Shown: positions 1 through 9,074, counted from the first letter of the stretch. The stretch: 32,919 nt of DNA from Sulfurospirillum sp. (GCA_026988125.1 JALSLU010000052.1:1-32919); one strand, 5' to 3'. The notes: a model not told the origin generated them from the sequence alone. Translations and numbers: made by a program.

Positions 1-2066
1 ACATAGTGTAGATTTAGCCTATCTTCATCTTCTAAAATCTTCTCTTTTTGAACTGCTCTTTTGTAACTCTCATCAAGAAACTCTCTATTTTTTACTCTTT
101 TATAGACCCCCACAAGCTCTATTGAGTTGTATTCAAAAATAAGTGGAGATGATTTGTTATTTTTTTCTCCCAATCTATCTACAACTATCACACTCTCAAA
201 CTCAAGCCCTTTTGATTTGTGTATGGTTAAAATCTTAACCCCTTCATTATCCTCTTCTTTTGCCTTTATGCCCAACTCATCACACTCAAACAAAAAGCTC
301 TCAATACTAGAGTATGTGCTACAAACTTCTAAAAACTTAATTAAGTCCATATCGTTACAAAACAGCCCAAACTCTTCTATGATTTTTCTCACAAGTGTAA
401 CTAACGGCAAATCAAAATCAACAAAACCAACATCCAAATCACAATCTATCTGCTTACCAATAGACACTAAAAAATTACACCTATAGAGTTTATCTCCAAA
501 ATAGGCATACTTCAAAAGATCTATTATCGCCTTTATAGTTTTAGTCTCTACAAGAAGCAAGTTTGCCTCATTTTGAAAAGCTATCTCTTTAAACTGCTCC
601 TCCAAATAGAGCTTTATAGCCAAAGCATCTTTGTTTTGGTGAGTAAGTATGGCTATATCTTTTGGTGAAGCTCCACTTTTTAGTAGCCTCTTAAGCTCAT
701 CTTTTACTAGCTCAAGCAACTTCTCTCCACTAATTATACTAACAAAACCATCAACATCACTATTTACATGTTGAATTTCATAGCCTTTGATTTTATGCTC
801 AAATGTGCTATTTACAAAATCGACCACATGTCTTGAGCTTCTATAGTTGGTATCTAAACTCTCTTTTTTTAAATTATATCTCTCCTTAACATAACCAAAG
901 AGCTCCTTAGCTCCTCCTCTAAATCTATAGATAGACTGTTTTATATCTCCAACACAAAACAAAGACCTAAACTCACTAGCTCCAAACCCAGCAACCGCTT
1001 CATTAAAAAGTGGCTCTAAAATCCTATACTGCATTGTACTTGTATCTTGAAACTCATCTATGAGTATATGTTCACACCTACTGTCCAATCTAAAGTATAA
1101 AAAATCACTTCTTATTTCATCTTTTAAAAGGTTGTATAGTATGTTTGTCACATCGCTAAAACTTAGTCTATTTAGCTCTTTGTTTGTCTTTAAAATCGCC
1201 TCTTTATATATCTCAAAAAGCCCGAAAAGCTCGCTTAAAAGATAGCTCTCCCTAACTTGCATCTCTTTTTTTATCAAGCTCTTTAACTCAAAAAACCTCT
1301 CATCCATTTTTGCACAAAAGTATTTTTTAAAATAGTGGTGCTCCTTCAAACTCTCTTTTTCAAACACAGATTTTTTGTAAAGCTCCTCAAAACTCTCAAC
1401 ATCAAAAGTCTTAATTGCACTCTTGCTAGCCCCGCTTTTTTGGGTTATCTCTTTTAACTCCTTAGCAACTCTTAAAATCTCTTTTTCAAAATTTCCACCT
1501 CTTCTAGCAAGACTAAATCCCTCAAATTCACTCTCTTTTGCATAAAAACTATCTAATAATCCAAATATATCTCCAACTTTTTTCTCCTCATTTATGCAGA
1601 AATTGACTAATGACTCATATCTGTTTTTAGCTATGCACAAAGAGAGAAACTTATGTAAAACCCACTTTTGAAGAAGCCTGTCTTCTGTGGTAAAATCCGG
1701 CATAAGCCCACTATAGAGTGAAAACTTTCTTAAAACCTTTGCAAAAAATGAATCGATTGTAGATATAAGAAGATCATCTTTTAAAAATCCTTCCAAAATT
1801 TTGCTCTTATTTTTTAAAAGATACTCTTTTGAAAATCCAGTAAGTTTGCAAATCTCCTCTAGCTCACCTCTATTTTCAAGATTCAATAAAACCTCACAAA
1901 TCCTACTCTTCATCTCACTTGAAGCTTTATTTGTAAAAGTAAGTGTTAAAATGGAGGTTGGCCTTGCACCTAGATACAAAAGTGAAATATACCTAACAGA
2001 AAGTGCATAGGTCTTACCACTTCCCGCACTAGCTTCCAATGCCAAGTATGGCTCAAACCTACTCAT
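1..2066 (-). CDS. addA: AddA-type UvrD/RecB-like helicase, 3' end beyond window
   Basis: This is the ATP-dependent helicase subunit of an AddAB (RecBCD-like) complex that processes double-strand breaks in the cytoplasm. About 688 codons are open from an ATG to the window edge; the C-terminus, where a nuclease domain may lie, is missing. Visible superfamily 1 motifs in order are Walker A ASAGSGKT near residue 13, TLTFTNKA (motif Ia), ILIDEFQDTS (motif II), GDIKQSIYRFRG (motif III), TNYRSS (motif IV) and TIHKSKGLEF (motif V). The ATG overlaps the addB stop by 4 bp (ATGA), which fixes the start and implies translational coupling. UvrD/PcrA helicases share these motifs, but pairing with addB and the long insertions favour AddA. 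Confidence 0.9.
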   Translation of the reverse strand, partial: MSRFEPYLALEASAGSGKTYALSVRYISLLYLGARPTSILTLTFTNKASSEMKSRICEVLLNLENRGELEEICKLTGFSKEYLLKNKSKILEGFLKDDLLISTIDSFFAKVLRKFSLYSGLMPDFTTEDRLLQKWVLHKFLSLCIAKNRYESLVNFCINEEKKVGDIFGLLDSFYAKESEFEGFSLARRGGNFEKEILRVAKELKEITQKSGASKSAIKTFDVESFEELYKKSVFEKESLKEHHYFKKYFCAKMDERFFELKSLIKKEMQVRESYLLSELFGLFEIYKEAILKTNKELNRLSFSDVTNILYNLLKDEIRSDFLYFRLDSRCEHILIDEFQDTSTMQYRILEPLFNEAVAGFGASEFRSLFCVGDIKQSIYRFRGGAKELFGYVKERYNLKKESLDTNYRSSRHVVDFVNSTFEHKIKGYEIQHVNSDVDGFVSIISGEKLLELVKDELKRLLKSGASPKDIAILTHQNKDALAIKLYLEEQFKEIAFQNEANLLLVETKTIKAIIDLLKYAYFGDKLYRCNFLVSIGKQIDCDLDVGFVDFDLPLVTLVRKIIEEFGLFCNDMDLIKFLEVCSTYSSIESFLFECDELGIKAKEEDNEGVKILTIHKSKGLEFESVIVVDRLGEKNNKSSPLIFEYNSIELVGVYKRVKNREFLDESYKRAVQKEKILEDEDRLNLHY

Positions 2067-4381
2067 CCCTCTCTCCCGCAAAGCCTAGTGTATGGACAGT
2101 ATTGGCACTCTTTCAAATCTTCGCTCATCTCATACCCATTGATTGGCTTTTTAAGCTCTCTTAAAATCTCTTCCAATCTTTGCAGCTTTTCGCTAAACAT
2201 ACTCTCACTCACAAGCTCACCACCATTTAGATCATAGTAGCAAACCTCTTCTATATCGAAGCCAAATTTTTTCGCTAAAAGATAGTAAAATTCAAGCTGG
2301 AAATTACTCTCGCTCCTAAGAGAGTTCTTTGTTGCTTGCTTGATTTTGCCACTTTTGTAGTCTATTATAGTTAGTTTGTTATCTTTTTTATCAATTCTAT
2401 CAATCTTGCCCTCAATCTTAAAACCATCAAACTCTACATGTAAAGACCTCTCTAAGTCAAAAATCCTATAACCCTCTTTAAATCTTCTCTCTTCATTTTG
2501 TGCAAATTTATCCAATTTTTTAAGCCAAATATCTACTAAAAATCTATCTTCTATTGAGTTTACCTCATCATTTAAAAACTTATGCAATCTTTTTAAGACA
2601 AGCTCCCTGCTTACATCGTTTAAATCTAAAAAACTCCTATGGAGTGCTTTATGAAGAAGAGTTCCAAAATCTTTTGAATCCAAGCCCTCTTTTGGCATAG
2701 AAGCCTCTTTTATATTTTTTATGTAGCTATAATAAAACTTTCTTTTACACCTAAGAAGAGTGGCCAATTTTGAAGCTGAAAGTACTTTTACAGCATGAGG
2801 AGAATCTATACTCTCTTGCAAAAAAAGCTCCTTTTTAGAGCCACTTTTTAGCATAAAACCAAAATAGGACTCCTCATCCACCTTTTGAATTTTGCTGCTC
2901 AAATTTAGCTCATCTAAGAATCTTGAAGGCATGCTTTGCTCATTTTGAACAAAACTTATGGCTACCTCTTTGGCACTACTCATAAGGGAGTTATAAAAAT
3001 AGCGTTGTAAATTTTCTCTATCTTTTGTGGTTGGAAGCCCTACTGACTCTCTTAAGTAAGAGTTTATAAACATATCTTTTTGGCTTCTTTTTGGCACAAA
3101 CTCATCACTAAAATCAACTATAATCACCCCCTCATAGCTAACTCCCCTACTCTCTAAAAGCCCCATTACTGTAACTTTTCCACCTCCAACATCATCTAAG
3201 CTTCTACTTTTGAGTCTATTTAAAAAGAGTCTAAAGGCATCTTTGAGTGTCAATTTTTCTACTCTTTTTAGAAAATTTTCAAACCTATATAGCTCTTCTT
3301 TATATATACTCTCATCACTCTGCAATTTTTTTAAAATCTGCACAACTTCATTGACGCTCAATTTTTTATGCCAAATTTGCCTAATCTCATCTATGAGGTT
3401 TTGCTCAATTTGTAGTCTATTTACTCTATAAAAATTCTCTATCTCTTGAAGTCTCAAAAAGCTATCGAGTGCCTCGATTTTTTTATAAATCTTTGTTTGA
3501 GCAAAACTCCTACCCATAGCAAAGTTAAGATTTTTATGCCTATCAAACTCTCTTAAAAGCTCCGCCATATCTTCACTAGGAGTAACAACTACAATCTTGC
3601 TTGGCTCTATGCCACTATTAACAAAGCTAGCTATACTCTCTTGAACAAATGCACACTGCATGGCTCTGCTTGAAAAGGCTTTTATGGCTACATTTGGATT
3701 GGCTCTTGTTAAAGGATCTTTTTGCAAAACTCTCTTTTGGCTCAGATCTAACTCATACTCATAACCAATCTCTAAATCAAACTCTTTAAATGAGTTAATG
3801 ATCTTTTTATTGTAACTATCTACTTTTAATACAACCCTAAATGGCACAACCTTGGCAATCTTTTCAAACAGCTCCAGCTCAAACCCATTTAATAAACCCT
3901 CTACATGTAAACAAAACCCTTTAGAAGATTTCAGGTACTCATAATTTAACTCATAAAGCTCTTTTAAATTTACTCTATCAAATAACTTCTTCTTATCTAA
4001 CAAAGCTTTGTATCTAGATAGTAACTCCTCTAAAATCTCAAGATGCTCACTAAACTCTGCATAGGTGTCTTTGGAGCTTAATTCCTTCAGGCTTACACCA
4101 TTTTGAGCCAACTCCTCAAAAAAGCCAAATATAAACTCAGAATTTTTTAGAAATGCTAAAAAATCTCTATCGATTCTAAGTTTTGAAAAATTTTGAAAAT
4201 CTGAAGCCTCTTTTAGAAGTAAAACTCTAGTGTCTTGATCTGCTAAAGTTCTATCTGGTACAATCACACTTGATTGCTCCAAATCTGAGATGGTAATTGC
4301 TTTTGGAAGTAGCTGATTTGAGTCTAAAAAAGATGCCCAAAACTCTCTTAGACACCTACTTGTAGCAAATACTTGGATCAT
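2063..4381 (-). CDS. addB: AddB-type subunit with PD-(D/E)XK nuclease domain
   Basis: This 772-residue protein is the second subunit of the AddAB helicase-nuclease. The C-terminal third carries the PD-(D/E)XK nuclease core: GKIDRIDK followed by IIDYKSGK, with the Asp and Asp-x-Lys catalytic residues present. A Cys in LLRCKRKF ahead of this core and three Cys in CQYCPYTRLCG near the C-terminus match the four-cysteine iron-sulphur staple known in AddB nucleases. No clear Walker A motif is visible in the N-terminal half, so ATPase activity probably rests with AddA. The gene ends in a 4-bp overlap with addA. It begins 32 bp after the FixH-like gene, with a possible promoter and palindrome in that gap. 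Confidence 0.88.
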   Translation of the reverse strand: MIQVFATSRCLREFWASFLDSNQLLPKAITISDLEQSSVIVPDRTLADQDTRVLLLKEASDFQNFSKLRIDRDFLAFLKNSEFIFGFFEELAQNGVSLKELSSKDTYAEFSEHLEILEELLSRYKALLDKKKLFDRVNLKELYELNYEYLKSSKGFCLHVEGLLNGFELELFEKIAKVVPFRVVLKVDSYNKKIINSFKEFDLEIGYEYELDLSQKRVLQKDPLTRANPNVAIKAFSSRAMQCAFVQESIASFVNSGIEPSKIVVVTPSEDMAELLREFDRHKNLNFAMGRSFAQTKIYKKIEALDSFLRLQEIENFYRVNRLQIEQNLIDEIRQIWHKKLSVNEVVQILKKLQSDESIYKEELYRFENFLKRVEKLTLKDAFRLFLNRLKSRSLDDVGGGKVTVMGLLESRGVSYEGVIIVDFSDEFVPKRSQKDMFINSYLRESVGLPTTKDRENLQRYFYNSLMSSAKEVAISFVQNEQSMPSRFLDELNLSSKIQKVDEESYFGFMLKSGSKKELFLQESIDSPHAVKVLSASKLATLLRCKRKFYYSYIKNIKEASMPKEGLDSKDFGTLLHKALHRSFLDLNDVSRELVLKRLHKFLNDEVNSIEDRFLVDIWLKKLDKFAQNEERRFKEGYRIFDLERSLHVEFDGFKIEGKIDRIDKKDNKLTIIDYKSGKIKQATKNSLRSESNFQLEFYYLLAKKFGFDIEEVCYYDLNGGELVSESMFSEKLQRLEEILRELKKPINGYEMSEDLKECQYCPYTRLCGREG

Positions 4382-4383
4382 TT

Positions 4384-4410
4384 ATGTCACCATTTTTTTG
4401 TGACATTATA
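4384..4410 (-). promoter_or_regulatory. possible addB promoter -10 and inverted repeat
   Basis: In the 32-bp gap before addB, the minus strand shows TATAAT (4410-4405) running into a perfect 7-bp inverted repeat, ATGTCAC then nine bases then GTGACAT (4406-4384), which ends just before the addB ATG. The repeat could be a protein operator, a leader hairpin or a weak end to the cco operon; no U-rich tract follows on the minus strand. A related 20-base sequence lies beside the ccoN -10 box at 9075-9094. Confidence 0.4.
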
Positions 4411-4413
4411 GCA

Positions 4414-4917
4414 TCATTTTGTAGCATTGATTTCATATTTATTAAAACTACTATACTCACCTATCTTTATCTTGGTTAAAATTTGCCACCTACCTGGCAG
4501 TTCAATCATAACATCTTCTATTTTAAAAATCCCATTTTGATCACTATTTGTTAAATTATATTTTTTATTAAAATCATTTTTATCTGGTCTAGTGATCAAA
4601 AGTTCTATTGAAGCACTATTTATATCTTGTGAGTCATCTTTATTTAAAATTTTAAATTCAAAACTATTTGGAGAATTTAATTTAAATTTTTTTGTTTCAT
4701 ATACTATCTTAAATCTTTCATCAAACTTTTTTTGATTATTTATAATTGTATTTATATCTTCATCAACTTTCTGATACTTTTCAAAATAGTAGCTATCCAT
4801 CTGCACTGGATTATCAAAAGCAATTTTTAAAACAACACTCACTGCAAAAACCATAAACAACAAAACAAGAACTATAGCATGTGGCCAATAATTTCTCTCT
4901 TTTTTAAGACTACTCAT
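4414..4917 (-). CDS. FixH/CcoH-like cbb3 oxidase assembly protein
   Basis: This is a 167-residue protein with a single membrane segment (roughly residues 14-33, starting after NYWPHA) and a periplasmic domain of beta-rich character. FixH/CcoH proteins stabilise or help assemble cbb3-type oxidase, and this gene closes the cco operon. The open frame extends 14 codons further upstream, but the ATG at 4917 is preferred because AAAGGAAA lies just ahead of it. That start overlaps the upstream TPM-like gene by 8 bp (ATGAGTAG). The C-terminal LPGRWQILTKI resembles the end of FixH-family domains. The family assignment rests on context plus overall architecture, so it is a good but not certain call. 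Confidence 0.7.
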   Translation of the reverse strand: MSSLKKERNYWPHAIVLVLLFMVFAVSVVLKIAFDNPVQMDSYYFEKYQKVDEDINTIINNQKKFDERFKIVYETKKFKLNSPNSFEFKILNKDDSQDINSASIELLITRPDKNDFNKKYNLTNSDQNGIFKIEDVMIELPGRWQILTKIKIGEYSSFNKYEINATK

Positions 4918-5512
4918 TTTTAAATTTCCTTTTTTGATAAAAATAACCAAATACAACAAAAATTAAAAAACCATATATTCCATATCTAAGTATATGATAA
5001 ATAGTTCTATTTGTACTGCCTATTGCACTTTCTAGCTTTATATTTTTACTTTTTGCAACCTGCTCTGCAATATCGGCATAACCATTAAGCATTGCAACAT
5101 TATACTTATCTTCCATTTTTGGATTAGCTAAAATAGGAATAATAGAACCACTCCAAGAAAATGGACTCAGTGTCATATCTTTATCAAAAAGTTTAATAGC
5201 ATCAGATGAATTATATATATCAACCTTTTGATTATCTCTTGCTAAGAAAAGGAGGATGAATGGGGATCGAAGATCTTTTGAAATACCTTTTACAAAATCA
5301 CCTATTTTTTTATTTTGAACTCTTTTTACAACATAAATATAGACCGAGACACCAGTTTTTTTGTAAAGCTCTTCCCCCATTTCGTTAATCTTTTTAGAAA
5401 CTCTTTCATTTAAAATATCTTCATTTTTTAAAACAAAGGAAGCTTCAAGATTAACTGCCATAAAGAGAGCGCAGAGTAAAAAAACTCCACGCTTAAAAAG
5501 TAAATTGAACAA
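4910..5512 (-). CDS. TPM-like periplasmic domain protein with C-terminal membrane anchor
   Basis: About 200 residues. An N-terminal signal sequence ends near NLEAS. A periplasmic domain follows, resembling the TPM fold (GVSVYIYVV and SPFILLFLARDNQKVDIY strands). A C-terminal membrane segment (YGIYGFLIFVVFGYFY) is followed by a basic cytoplasmic tail. The function is not known; position in the cbb3 operon suggests a role in oxidase assembly or maintenance. The start is uncertain. A TTG at 5512 gives a complete signal peptide and follows GGGTAAG closely. A longer frame to a TTG at 5557 would overlap the 29-residue ORF upstream. The ATG at 5461 would cut into the signal sequence. The 3' end overlaps the FixH-like gene by 8 bp. 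Confidence 0.6.
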   Translation of the reverse strand: MFNLLFKRGVFLLCALFMAVNLEASFVLKNEDILNERVSKKINEMGEELYKKTGVSVYIYVVKRVQNKKIGDFVKGISKDLRSPFILLFLARDNQKVDIYNSSDAIKLFDKDMTLSPFSWSGSIIPILANPKMEDKYNVAMLNGYADIAEQVAKSKNIKLESAIGSTNRTIYHILRYGIYGFLIFVVFGYFYQKRKFKNE

Positions 5513-5517
5513 AAAAC

Positions 5518-5607
5518 TTACCCAATAAAGAGATGATTGGAAGTTAAAACTGCCCAAGCAGCAACAATACCCATAACTATTAAGCCTAAAGTTATAATCT
5601 TATCCAT
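5518..5607 (-). CDS. 29-residue single-span membrane peptide in cbb3 operon
   Basis: This small ORF begins MDKIITLGLIVMG and ends SNHLFIG. It is almost entirely one hydrophobic helix with a short charged N-terminus. An AGGA sits 8 bases before the ATG, giving a good ribosome binding site. It fills the gap between the DUF4006 gene and the TPM-like gene on the same strand, and is followed within a few bases by the likely start of the next gene. Small single-span subunits such as CcoQ and CcoM are known in cbb3 oxidases, so an accessory subunit is a reasonable inference, but no homology can be shown from this sequence alone. Confidence 0.6.
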   Translation of the reverse strand: MDKIITLGLIVMGIVAAWAVLTSNHLFIG

Positions 5608-5616
5608 AGCAATATC

Positions 5617-5820
5617 CTATTGTATTAATTTTGCATTATCTTTATCTATCATTTTAATAGATTGAGGATTGGTTATTTTATACGGATTTTCAGCCGCAAC
5701 TTGTTGTGCTTTTATACCCCAAATTGTCAAACCTGCCAAAATTGATAACAATAAAGCCGTAGCTATCAACATCCCTGTAATTCCATCTAATCCAAATATA
5801 TTTCTATTTGTGTTTTCCAT
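5617..5820 (-). CDS. DUF4006 family small membrane protein
   Basis: A 67-residue protein with one membrane helix (about residues 15-36, GMLIATALLLSILAGLTIWG) and a short polar C-terminal tail. DUF4006 proteins are found beside ccoP in Campylobacterota and have no established function; an accessory role in cbb3 oxidase stability is the obvious inference. The ATG is preceded by AAGGATTTGAG, a usable ribosome binding site. The gene starts 9 bp after the ccoP stop, consistent with one transcript. Confidence 0.75.
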   Translation of the reverse strand: MENTNRNIFGLDGITGMLIATALLLSILAGLTIWGIKAQQVAAENPYKITNPQSIKMIDKDNAKLIQ

Positions 5821-5829
5821 CTCAAATCC

Positions 5830-6678
5830 TTATTGTGAAAGTGAGTTAACATACTTGCCAACTGCAAGTTTTTGTATATCGCTCAAGCGGCCGTCATTAA
5901 ATTTAGGCATTACTCCTATATTTCCAGCTTTTCCGCGGTTTAAAACATCAACCACAAATTCAGGCTTTCCATAATTTTTTAGAGAAGGTGAATTTCCACC
6001 CATACCATCACCATTTTGTCCATGACAACCAGCACAAACTGCCCATAAGCTTTCACCTTTTGCAACTAAATCTGGATTTTTACTTTTTCCTAGTTTAGCA
6101 ATTTTCTCCACCATATATGCTGCAACGGCTTTTGCATCATCACCTTGAAGTAGCCCAGCAGGCATCTCTCCCAACGGATAATTTAAACCTTTTGAACCCT
6201 TTAAAATAACATCAACTATAGCAGCTTCACTTCCCCATACAGTCAAATCTGCAGCTTTACCATTAATACCATCACCAGTTACACCATGACAAGGAGCACA
6301 CTGTACAAAGAATACTCCCTCACCCATACCCATTAGAGTCTCTTCGTCTGGGTTTGCCCACTTATTTTCGAATTTAGTATTGTACTTTTGTACCTCTTCA
6401 TTGTATTCACCTATCTGTGAATATCCATTGAGAGGATATCCTATTAGAAAATACCAAAGTCCCCAAACTATAGTACCTAAAAAAGCTAATGACCAACCGA
6501 TTGGAAGTTCATTTTTGTACTCACCAATTCCATCCCAATTCTCTTCAGCTAATTCACCAGTACTTTTATCCTCTTTCATTTGCTTTATATACTTAGCAAC
6601 AACAAATACAGTAATAAGTATAATAGCAGCTGCACCTAAAAGTGCAAGCATATTTACATTATCATTTAGCCAATTCAT
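5830..6678 (-). CDS. ccoP: cbb3-type cytochrome c oxidase subunit III, di-heme (CcoP)
   Basis: CcoP is the membrane-anchored di-heme cytochrome c that passes electrons from soluble cytochrome c towards CcoO and CcoN. The 282-residue product has two membrane segments (about 8-30 and 60-81) and then two cytochrome c domains with CAPCH (127-131) and CAGCH (215-219) heme-binding motifs. Later Met residues in GEMPAGL and GVMPKF are likely axial ligands. The length is normal for the family. Its ATG overlaps the ccoQ stop by 4 bp. Confidence 0.96.
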   Translation of the reverse strand: MNWLNDNVNMLALLGAAAIILITVFVVAKYIKQMKEDKSTGELAEENWDGIGEYKNELPIGWSLAFLGTIVWGLWYFLIGYPLNGYSQIGEYNEEVQKYNTKFENKWANPDEETLMGMGEGVFFVQCAPCHGVTGDGINGKAADLTVWGSEAAIVDVILKGSKGLNYPLGEMPAGLLQGDDAKAVAAYMVEKIAKLGKSKNPDLVAKGESLWAVCAGCHGQNGDGMGGNSPSLKNYGKPEFVVDVLNRGKAGNIGVMPKFNDGRLSDIQKLAVGKYVNSLSQ

Positions 6679-6893
6679 CTATCGCTCCTTTTTTTTAGCG
6701 GCTCTTTTGGTTCAACTAGAGCATCATCAATTTCATCATTTAGTGCAATTTTTGCATAATCTTCAAAATCTTTGCCACCCTTTTTCTTAGATGTATAAAG
6801 ATAATAAACATAAGAGTAGAAGATAACTGCTAAAAAAACACTACCAAAGGCATATGCGTAAGCTTGAAGCTCTCTAATTGTTCCCATATCCAC
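6675..6893 (-). CDS. ccoQ: cbb3-type oxidase small subunit (CcoQ)
   Basis: A 72-residue protein with one membrane helix (about residues 11-33) followed by a charged tail, the usual CcoQ layout. It lies between ccoO and ccoP, the canonical place. The start may be the GTG at 6893, which has AAAAGG seven bases upstream, or the ATG two codons later at 6887; the former has better ribosome binding site spacing. CcoQ stabilises the oxidase complex in some bacteria. Confidence 0.88.
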   Translation of the reverse strand: MDMGTIRELQAYAYAFGSVFLAVIFYSYVYYLYTSKKKGGKDFEDYAKIALNDEIDDALVEPKEPLKKRSDR

Positions 6894-6904
6894 AATTTAA
6901 CCTT

Positions 6905-7570
6905 TTATTTTAAACTATTTAAATATGCAATAATTGCAACTATCTCTTTAATTTCGCCTCTTTTAAGTGCCTCTTTTACCTCAGGTGATTTCATATTTGC
7001 AACTATCTCTTCAGCTTCTTTTAAAGCTTGTGCCTTAGCCTCTTCTAGCGTACCAAGTTTTGGCATACCAGACTTATCATAAGGTACATTAAATACCTTC
7101 TTAACTGTTAAAGCCTCAGCATAAGCAGTCTCTATATCAGCAACATTTTTAAACATATGAGGATACTTAGGCATTATTGAGCCTGGAACAATCTCAGCTG
7201 GATTTAACATATGGTTTTCATGCCAATCTGTAGTTCTATAGTTTCCAACCCTCATCAAATCAGGTCCAGTTCTTTTTGAACCCCAAAGAAATGGTCTATC
7301 ATACGCATACTCACCACTTAAACTATACATTCCATACCTATCTGTTTCAGACTTAAAAGGACGAATAAGTTGAGAGTGACAAGCATTACAACTATCTTTT
7401 ATATATACATGACGCCCAGCTAACTGTAAAACAGTATAAGGTTTTGTACCTACTACTGGTCTAGCACTATTCATAAAATCTGGCAAAATTGTCACTATAC
7501 CAGCATAAGCTATAACTATAAACACACCTACTGCAAAAAAGAACGGATTTCTCTCTAACCAATGAAACAT
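6905..7570 (-). CDS. ccoO: cbb3-type cytochrome c oxidase subunit II, mono-heme (CcoO)
   Basis: CcoO is the membrane-bound mono-heme cytochrome c subunit that relays electrons to the catalytic subunit. The 221-residue product has an N-terminal membrane anchor (about residues 10-30) and one CNACH heme motif (61-65), followed by the characteristic GSKRTGPDLMRVG. A frame extension of 18 codons exists upstream but overlaps ccoN; the ATG at 7570 is chosen because a near-perfect AAGGAGGAATAAA precedes it. It begins 13 bp after the ccoN stop. Confidence 0.95.
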   Translation of the reverse strand: MFHWLERNPFFFAVGVFIVIAYAGIVTILPDFMNSARPVVGTKPYTVLQLAGRHVYIKDSCNACHSQLIRPFKSETDRYGMYSLSGEYAYDRPFLWGSKRTGPDLMRVGNYRTTDWHENHMLNPAEIVPGSIMPKYPHMFKNVADIETAYAEALTVKKVFNVPYDKSGMPKLGTLEEAKAQALKEAEEIVANMKSPEVKEALKRGEIKEIVAIIAYLNSLK

Positions 7571-7583
7571 TTTATTCCTCCTT

Positions 7584-9053
7584 TTAAGCTGCCATAGGTG
7601 AAGCAAACTGAGGTTCTTTCTCAATTGCCTTACTTGCAGTCATTGTTTTGTAAAAATTATATGCAAACATCATAAATCCTATAAGATACAAGAGACCTCC
7701 AAGACCCCTAATAACATAGTAAGGATGTAGTACATTTACAGTATCTATGAATGAATAAGCCAAATTTCCATACTGGTCGGTTGCTCTCCACATCATACCT
7801 TGAGTAATCCCTGCAATCCACATGCTAGAGAAATACAGTACTATACCAGTAGTTTGAATCCAAAATTGAGATTCCATAAGCTTTTTGCTATATATCTCTC
7901 TCTTAAACATTCTTGGTGCCATATGAAAAAGTGAACCAACGATCATAAAACCAACCCAACCAAGGGTTCCATCATGAACATGACCAGGAATCCAATCTGT
8001 AAAGTGTGCTAAAGCATTTACAGACTTAATTGCCTGAATAGGTCCCTCTAGTGTTGAAAACATATAAAATGTTGAAGCTAAAATATAAAACTTTATAAGC
8101 GGATTCTCTTTTAACTGTCCCCACTCACCTTTCATTGTTAGAAGCATATTGATTGCACTTCCCCATGAAGGTAAAATCAACACAACAGAAAATATTGAAC
8201 CCATAGTTTGAACCCAATCAGGAACTGTAGAGTAAAGAAGATGGTGACCACCAGCCCAAAGATAAACAAACATAAGTCCCCAGAAACTTAAAATAGAAAG
8301 TTTATATGAAAAAACAGGTTGTCCTGATTCTTTTGGTAAAAAGTAATAAATCATTGCAATAATTGGCACAGTAAATACAAATGCAACAGCATTGTGGCCA
8401 TACCACCACTGAACCATAGCATCATTAGTACCAGCATACATACTAACAGAGTGCCACCAATCACCAATTCCACCACTTGCAAAGTATGTAGGAACTGCCA
8501 TATTATTAAATAGATAAAGCATAGCAACTCCCAAGAATGTTGCTATATAGTACCAAATTGAGATATATAATGTTTTCTCTCTTCTTATACCAATAAGACC
8601 AAAAATACTCATACCCCAAATAACCCAAACTATAACAATAGCTATATCAATAGGCCATTCAAACTCTGCATACTCTTTTGATGTAGTTATCCCCATCGCT
8701 AAAGATATAACAACCGCTACAACACCAACTAAGTAAAGCCAGAAGTGTAACTTACCTAAAAACATTAAAAATGGCGATTCAGCCATAGAAACTTTAAGAA
8801 CTCTTTGCCCGACATAGTACCAAGTTGCCCATATACCACTTAGTAGAAAGCCAAAAATTACTGCATCCGTATGTAAAGGTCTTAAGCGACCAAATGTACC
8901 ATACTCTCCAGCTAAATTATTTAGCTCCGGATATGCCATTTGAAAAGCAATAAATACTCCAATTAACATTCCAACTATTCCAAGAATAATTGCTGCAATT
9001 GCAAAGTACTTTGCAACTGTATAGTCATAGTTAATCATCCTACTAGGTTGCAT
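7584..9053 (-). CDS. ccoN: cbb3-type cytochrome c oxidase catalytic subunit I (CcoN)
   Basis: CcoN is the heme-copper catalytic subunit that reduces oxygen to water at high affinity and pumps protons across the inner membrane. The 489-residue protein has about 12 predicted membrane helices. Histidines expected as heme b, heme b3 and CuB ligands are visible in RLRPLHTDAV, WWYGHNAVAF, AGGHHLLYS and GHVHDGTLGW. It is the first gene of the operon, with TAGGAGGAATC ahead of the ATG and a promoter-like region upstream. It is the type of oxidase used in microaerobic growth by Campylobacterota. Confidence 0.97.
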   Translation of the reverse strand: MQPSRMINYDYTVAKYFAIAAIILGIVGMLIGVFIAFQMAYPELNNLAGEYGTFGRLRPLHTDAVIFGFLLSGIWATWYYVGQRVLKVSMAESPFLMFLGKLHFWLYLVGVVAVVISLAMGITTSKEYAEFEWPIDIAIVIVWVIWGMSIFGLIGIRREKTLYISIWYYIATFLGVAMLYLFNNMAVPTYFASGGIGDWWHSVSMYAGTNDAMVQWWYGHNAVAFVFTVPIIAMIYYFLPKESGQPVFSYKLSILSFWGLMFVYLWAGGHHLLYSTVPDWVQTMGSIFSVVLILPSWGSAINMLLTMKGEWGQLKENPLIKFYILASTFYMFSTLEGPIQAIKSVNALAHFTDWIPGHVHDGTLGWVGFMIVGSLFHMAPRMFKREIYSKKLMESQFWIQTTGIVLYFSSMWIAGITQGMMWRATDQYGNLAYSFIDTVNVLHPYYVIRGLGGLLYLIGFMMFAYNFYKTMTASKAIEKEPQFASPMAA

Positions 9054-9074
9054 GATTCCTCCTAATTTTGTTTT

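Noticed and set aside
5669-5974. 101-codon plus-strand ORF over DUF4006 and the ccoP 3' end
   Set aside because: Antisense to two supported genes of the cco operon, with no start signal.
7571-7624. 18-codon upstream extension of ccoO into ccoN
   Set aside because: A strong AAGGAGGAATAAA sits directly before the internal ATG at 7570, and CcoO proteins begin at that membrane anchor.
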